Of a DNA stretch of 64,000 nt, positions 59,780-64,000 are shown one piece after another; within the stretch, counting starts at the first letter, position 1, and every line of letters starts with the position of its first letter. The stretch comes from Drosophila persimilis. Taxonomy: Eukaryota > Arthropoda > Insecta > Diptera > Drosophilidae. Where the stretch lies: contig NW_020825322.1 in the NCBI RefSeq assembly GCF_003286085.1, positions 2,232,001 to 2,296,000 of the forward strand, written 5' to 3'. The translations under genes were made by a program, and so were the position numbers. The notes under the pieces were generated by a model. The model was given only the letters and a program-made list of their open reading frames with translations, was not told where the DNA came from and searched no databases.

Positions 59780-61445
59780 TTGTGAAATGAGGATAATTTG
59801 CTGAATTTTTTGTTTTGTTGAAGTTTATTTCCCAAAAAAAATATAATGAGTGTGGGGAGGAGCCCCGCTTTGGTTACTGTAATAATTTCAATCTTTTTCT
59901 TTCCTTCGAGGACTAATGGAATGTTTGATTAGCACCTCTGCGACAGAGACCCACTTTTTAAGAAATTGAATGAAAGATTCGCAGGCAGAGATAGATCATT
60001 TGTGAAGTCCCAAACCAAATGTGCGATATATTTGTGAACAAAAGAGTTCAGCAGGCTTCAGATATTTGTATGCTATATTGTTTGGCAGATCAATATTATT
60101 CTTATAAAGATACGTTAGACATTTATGTAGATAAATCTCTTCCATTGTGGCCTGGTTCCCAATAATCCAATTCAAATGGAACCAATCGAAGCTCAGAGAT
60201 AAACAAATATTTAGATCACTTGGTGCTTGGCTGACTATCACGATATTCGTACTTGGGATAGAACGATATAGAGCTATATTTAAACCCCACCATAATAGAG
60301 ACCTTTGAACAAGTGGATGGGAAATTCGCAAACCGAATTGGCGTTTAAAAATAATACGCAAATCAAAGACAAATATTTGGACAAATGACAATGATATGGA
60401 ACATTGGATACAAAAACCCACATAATTCAGCTGATCTAGGAAATTAAACCGGGATATCTCTGAAGAAAGGGTTCAGTTTCAACTGTTCTTTGGCGACTTT
60501 TTTAAAACCATTTACTTTGTTTTCTTTTAGCTTTTAAAAGCTCTTAGCCGAATGGAAATTTTTCAAATTATTGAGGGTATTGTTTTGAATTGAGTCTCTA
60601 TGGTATCTATAAGTCAGAAGGATGTTTTTTGAGAATATCTCTACACAATTCTTTATAGACGGTCAAACAAGAGCGTAAATTCTCAGTTTAGTGTTTCATA
60701 ACACAAGTTTACACGGTTTTGGACCTGAGAAATCAAAAGCTGTTTATAAGGTAGATTCGGAGGCTGAAATTGTCCATTAAGAGCCATTTATTGAATTGAA
60801 AAGTACAAATGCGAAATGAACAGAGGTTGAACTGAGTCTTTTATATTTCTTGGGATCTGTTTCACGCTTTAGGGTCCAAGAGTAGTCGCTCATCATGCCT
60901 TCGTCCCAAAATCCTGGGTATCGCCTTTCGATTTTCGCTATACAAGGATGAAGCCGCTCTCCTTGCCCTTCGCTCGTATTCGCTCGCCAAGTTTTGTGGG
61001 AAAAAATCAAGATTTGAATGCAGAAATTCGAGCTACAATCTTGTGGTAATTCTTAAAAAAAATTGTCGATTTCTTGTTTGTAATCCGGTGATTTGTAGTT
61101 ACCGAGAAAGTTGTGAACAACATTTTTAAACGATGCCCATGCTGCTGCATGGCCATTACTTTTTGGATATCAGGTCCGACCAATATGGAAAGCGCAGTAC
61201 CGAAACCATGTAAGTCCATTAAGGTCTTAGACAATTCAGACAGAATAATATCCCCTCTGATGTATGTTTTAAAAGCAGTTATTTCGTTTAATTTTGTTCA
61301 AACCAAATATTAAAAAAAAGTGAGGTTAGTATTCGTTGGGCCTTGGATAAGAGATAAAACTAAAGACGAAATGGGTATCGTTCAACGTGATCGTTTCGTG
61401 GTGGTTCGGCGGAGTGTAGCTTGGGGTCAGGGGGGGTGGTGGTGT
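59780..61445. other. AT-rich spacer, no supported gene
   Basis: Contains a 141-codon minus-strand ORF (59,996-60,421) and shorter ORFs at 60,777-61,010 and 61,007-61,234 (minus) of mixed composition. In AT-rich DNA such lengths can arise by chance, and I cannot tie any to a family. Confidence 0.5.
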
Positions 61446-61889
61446 CTAGCCGCTCCTCCTGCGGTTGGAGAGGGATCGGCGCCTTAATGAGGTGCCACTG
61501 CTAATGGCACTGCTAGAGGTGGTCGAGACACGGTGATGGTGACGCCTCCTGACCTTCCTGTTCTTCTTGCTCTTGTTCTTGCTCTTGTTCCTGTTCCCGC
61601 TCCTCTTGCCACCACTTCGGTGTTCTACCCATTTCACGATCCTCTTTTTCTTTTTGCCGCTGGTGGAGGCGGCGGTCGTGGTGGTGGTGGCGTCGGTGGT
61701 CGTGGCTGCTGCTGTGGTCGTGGCTGCTGCTGTGGTTGTGGCACTTGCCGACGTTGTTGTTGTTGTGGCAGTTGCAGCCGTTGTTGTTGTGGCCGTTCCC
61801 GTGGTCGTGGTCGTCGACGACGCTGCCGAAGACTGCCCGATGAGGACACAGGCCAGGACTGCCAGAAGCAAAACGCAATGGTATCTCAT
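61446..61889 (-). CDS. New-glue (ng)-like salivary secreted protein, second copy
   Basis: A 147-residue secreted protein: signal peptide 1-22 (MRYHCVLLLAVLACVLIGQS), a Thr/Ala-rich mucin-like block at 23-77 with runs of four to six Thr, then a basic Lys/Arg/Asn/His tail at 79-147 ending in a Ser/Arg stretch (SLRRRSLSNRRRSG). ATG 61889 is chosen because a TATA box (61946-61953) lies 57 nt upstream; the longer frame to 62129 starts at a non-ATG codon upstream of that TATA box. The protein is parologous to the gene at 50,792 but in opposite orientation and on the other side of the large dnc exon, so the two lie in different dnc introns. The basic tail is 34 residues longer. No canonical AATAAA is seen just downstream. 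Expression in larval salivary glands is inferred from the family. Confidence 0.85.
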   Translation of the reverse strand: MRYHCVLLLAVLACVLIGQSSAASSTTTTTGTATTTTAATATTTTTSASATTTAAATTTAAATTTDATTTTTAASTSGKKKKRIVKWVEHRSGGKRSGNRNKSKNKSKKNRKVRRRHHHRVSTTSSSAISSGTSLRRRSLSNRRRSG

Positions 61890-61945
61890 GATGATGATGA
61901 TGGCGATTGCAAGAGCTCTTTGCCAAACTCCAGCAAAAGACTGGC

Positions 61946-61953
61946 TTTTTATA
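61946..61953 (-). promoter_or_regulatory. TATA box of the second ng-like gene
   Basis: TATAAAAA on the minus strand. Confidence 0.8.
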
Positions 61954-61977
61954 CCCCGCAGCGTGATTCTGCAATTG

Positions 61978-61984
61978 TGTTTGC
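61978..61984 (+). promoter_or_regulatory. Fork head-like site upstream of the second ng-like gene
   Basis: TGTTTGC on the plus strand, 25 bp beyond the TATA box, the same spacing as at the Pig1-like gene. Confidence 0.35.
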
Positions 61985-62279
61985 ATTTGCGAACCTTTTG
62001 TTCCGTTGCCATTCGCCGCCACACATTCCGGAGAGAAAGGAAAAGACAAAGAATTCGCAAATATAGTGGTCTGTCTTTGCCGGCTATACAGCTGCCAAAG
62101 TTCGGGAAACGACCTCGAACACACACCAAAGGAACGGAATCGTCTGTGGCCTACCACTGGGTGCTGCGCGACTCGAGAACGGCCCGGGGACTGTGTTGCA
62201 TAGTCTCGAGCGCGGATCGGGAATCGCCCGACTTACTTGTAAAACAAAAGTAACAAAGGTCTACCAAAATGCACACATA

Positions 62280-62285
62280 TTTAAT
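62280..62285 (-). terminator. Possible poly(A) signal of the acetyltransferase gene
   Basis: ATTAAA variant on the minus strand about 130 nt after the stop at 62416. Confidence 0.4.
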
Positions 62286-62415
62286 AATGTAATAACTAAT
62301 GATAAACGCTAATGCTCAGTTGTTTAGGCGCTGTCTGCCGTCTGCTGCCTGCTGCCTGCTGTCTGCCGTCTTCTGGTGTGTCGCACATATCCATGCGGAC
62401 TGTGGTGTGTGCGAT

Positions 62416-63285
62416 TTATGTGTGGCGTACGTTCGTGCCGCTTATCTGTCCGTCGGCAGCGTGGCTGGCATTGGTGCCTCTGGCCCGAGAGCCCTGAATA
62501 ATCTCGGCCATGCTGCAGTCGCTGTTGCAGCGGGACGACAGTAGGTCCGTGGTTGAGCAGCTCTGCTGCTGCGGGTCCTGGAGGCGGCGTTTCCTGTAGT
62601 TAGCCTCCCCGACATGGAACGTCATGGCACTGGTGTGCTGACTCTCAGAGCCGGCGGCCAGAATGGCTGGGACGCTCTTGGTGGCCTGCAGGAGGGGCAT
62701 CGAGGGTGACACACCATGAAAGTATCCCTCGTAGAGGACGAAGTGATTGGCCTGCGGAATGGTGCGCACCAGGCCGTAGTGGCGGGCCATGAATAGTATC
62801 AGCTTCTGGGACGGACGGTCAACCGATAGCTTCGACGGGGTCCACTTCTCCTCCGCCAGCATGGCCTCGAAGAGCTCCTTGCCCAGGCCACAGCGCTGGC
62901 GGGACTCGTGCACATAAAAGTCCAGGACGGCCGGAGCCCGCTGCACCTTGTGCACCTGGCCGGTCTCGTCGTACAAATAGAGATCCTTGGTGCCGACCTT
63001 CAGCAGCCCGACGACCACTCCGTTGGCTCCTTCCTTTCCATCCGCCATCAGATACACGGTTTGGTTGTCGCTCTTCTCCAGGCGCTGGGCCGTCGTCACC
63101 GGGTTGATGAGGTCCTGGGCTGTGGCCGACAGCTGGCCCATACGGTCGATTATCTCCGCCATCTTCAAAGTAACGTCCGCGCACATAAAACGCTTGCCGG
63201 AAAAGTTCTGCGGCAGCAGGTCCGACGACACTTTTATAATCGCCTCTGGGAACAGAGGCTTAATATCAAAGCAGAAGTCCGTCAT
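62416..63285 (-). CDS. CG17003: Alpha-tubulin N-acetyltransferase family protein (ATAT1/MEC-17 type)
   Basis: A 289-residue member of the family that acetylates Lys40 of alpha-tubulin inside microtubules. The catalytic domain spans about residues 1-190. It shows the beta-strand LDFYVHES (121-128), the acetyl-CoA loop QRCGLGKELF (130-139), LSVDRPSQKL (153-162) with the catalytic Asp at 156 (human Asp157), and ANHFVLYEGYF (179-189). The other catalytic residue in human ATAT1, Cys120, falls at Ala119 here (APAVLDF against human PLCILDF). The rest (190-289) is Ser/Gln/Arg-rich and not conserved. The coding part is one exon; a 66-nt intron is predicted in the leader (63310-63375). Flies have two such genes, CG3967 (Atat) and the X-linked CG17003; I assign the latter from memory and chromosome, so the symbol is tentative. 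Weak or altered activity is possible. Confidence 0.9.
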   Translation of the reverse strand: MTDFCFDIKPLFPEAIIKVSSDLLPQNFSGKRFMCADVTLKMAEIIDRMGQLSATAQDLINPVTTAQRLEKSDNQTVYLMADGKEGANGVVVGLLKVGTKDLYLYDETGQVHKVQRAPAVLDFYVHESRQRCGLGKELFEAMLAEEKWTPSKLSVDRPSQKLILFMARHYGLVRTIPQANHFVLYEGYFHGVSPSMPLLQATKSVPAILAAGSESQHTSAMTFHVGEANYRKRRLQDPQQQSCSTTDLLSSRCNSDCSMAEIIQGSRARGTNASHAADGQISGTNVRHT

Positions 63286-63309
63286 TGCATTTAGTTTTTC
63301 TGTGTTGTC

Positions 63310-63375
63310 CTGGCCGAAATAAAATTCTGATAGAAACTTATACGAGAGTGAATATAGTTGAATTTTAACACTTAC
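63310..63375 (-). other. Predicted 66-nt intron in the 5' leader of the acetyltransferase gene
   Basis: Donor GTAAGT (from 63375) and acceptor TTTATTTCGGCCAG (ending 63310) enclose 66 nt, the usual size for a short Drosophila intron. The coding exon would then start at 63309, 24 nt before the ATG. Confidence 0.5.
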
Positions 63376-63632
63376 AGTGCCAGACGTTAATTTTTCCGAT
63401 TGTTACCGATTTCCTAGTAGTTCGATGTTTTTCCTGCCGATGTTTCTCGGACCAACACTGAGCATTGACTGTATTTCGGAAGCCCCAGGCCCAGATAGCT
63501 GACACAAAAGTTATGTGATCAAATTTCTAGATTTTTTCGTAACTCGGTGAAAATATATCTATAAATTATTATCCATATGAATATTTTTCATACAGAAAGT
63601 ACAAGCAATAACCTCAATTCCCGTGCATTCTG

Positions 63633-63643
63633 CGGTCACACTA
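63633..63643 (+). promoter_or_regulatory. Motif 1 (M1BP) core-promoter element
   Basis: CGGTCACACTA matches the Drosophila core-promoter motif YGGTCACACTR exactly. It is orientation-dependent, marks TATA-less housekeeping promoters and usually lies near the start site. Its plus orientation suggests a gene starting here and running off the right edge; a possible donor (AAG/GTAAAT) is at about 63669. It may also serve a shared promoter with the minus-strand acetyltransferase 350 bp away. Confidence 0.5.
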
Positions 63644-64000
63644 AGCGATTAAGTATCGGCAAAAAAAAGGTAAATAAATCGAAAGCCACCATATGGTGAA
63701 TAGCCAATAAAAATGTAATAAAACTGTACGACTTCGTTAGAATAAAACTTTTCAATGAAAGAAACCACGAATTTAATTCTGTTGGTGATGATTAAAGATA
63801 AAATAAGAACAATATCGTACTCAATCGATACCAATTGGCTGGCACTACCGAAAGCTTCCAACACTGTCCATTCGTGGAATTTAATTAGTTTAATCATTAA
63901 TCACTATACATATATATATACTGTATGGTTAGTGGTTTAATCAATTGAAAATGTGTACAGTTGTCCGTGGCTCAACTGGCCACATGCCACAGATCAAGCC
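63644..64000 (+). other. Right-edge sequence, probable first intron of a plus-strand gene
   Basis: AT-rich, with no convincing ORF. A DRE-type AATCGATA lies at 63823-63830. If the motif at 63633 marks a promoter, this is leader and intron of an unseen gene. Confidence 0.3.

Noticed and set aside
59996-60421. 141-codon minus-strand ORF
   Set aside because: Near the length expected by chance in 64 kb of AT-rich DNA; no domain, signal or promoter recognised.
60777-61010. Minus-strand ORF with charged tail (TLKRETDPKKYKR)
   Set aside because: It vaguely recalls transposon-derived proteins, but I could not name a family or find terminal repeats.
1-64000. tRNA, rRNA, CRISPR arrays and intact transposons
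   Set aside because: I found no cloverleaf with a T-loop GTTCGAATC in context, no rRNA-like stretch, no regularly spaced repeat-spacer array and no intact transposase or reverse-transcriptase frame.

Overview
This window is nuclear DNA from a Drosophila species, on the X chromosome (Muller element A), inside the dunce (dnc) locus. The evidence is two large minus-strand exons with dunce-type PDE4 N-termini, more than 40 kb of intron between them, and a nested cluster of salivary glue genes. That arrangement matches the famous D. melanogaster case in which Sgs4, Pig1 and the new-glue (ng) genes sit in a giant dnc intron. Dense CA, GA and CAG microsatellites fit a fly X chromosome. The species is not fixed by the sequence. 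It is not D. melanogaster, because the glue proteins differ too much; a Sophophoran such as an obscura-group fly is possible but is a guess.

Layout. At 1-612 a minus-strand reading frame of 204 codons, open at the window edge and without any Met, looks like a coding exon that continues to the left. From 613 to about 3,300 there is CAG-, CA- and CT-rich sequence with promoter-like motifs. From 3.3 to 13 kb the sequence is non-coding, with a diverged tandem repeat at 6,748-7,395. A dnc exon lies at 13,014-14,230 (minus). From 14.3 to 50.7 kb there is mostly dnc intron holding microsatellites, a 13-bp minisatellite at 28.65-28.80 kb, a small plus-strand gene of unknown function at about 20.4-21.25 kb, and several weak micro-ORFs.

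From 50.7 to 62 kb lies the glue cluster: an ng-like gene (plus), an Sgs4-like gene (minus) divergent from a Pig1-like gene (plus), and a second ng-like gene (minus). Among these sit a frameshifted importin-beta pseudogene (minus, 55.57-56.13 kb), the larger dnc coding exon (57,165-58,837, minus) and a 63-residue membrane micropeptide gene (59,588-59,779, plus). At 62.4-63.3 kb (minus) is an alpha-tubulin acetyltransferase paralogue with a predicted 66-nt intron in its 5' leader. A promoter-type motif at 63.63 kb suggests another gene starting near the right edge.

How it works together. dnc is the backbone: alternative upstream exons, both ending in splice phase 2, would join a common catalytic body lying beyond the left edge. 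The glue genes are compact, apparently intronless genes with their own TATA boxes, read through by dnc primary transcripts but expressed separately in larval salivary glands (known for the D. melanogaster orthologues, inferred here).
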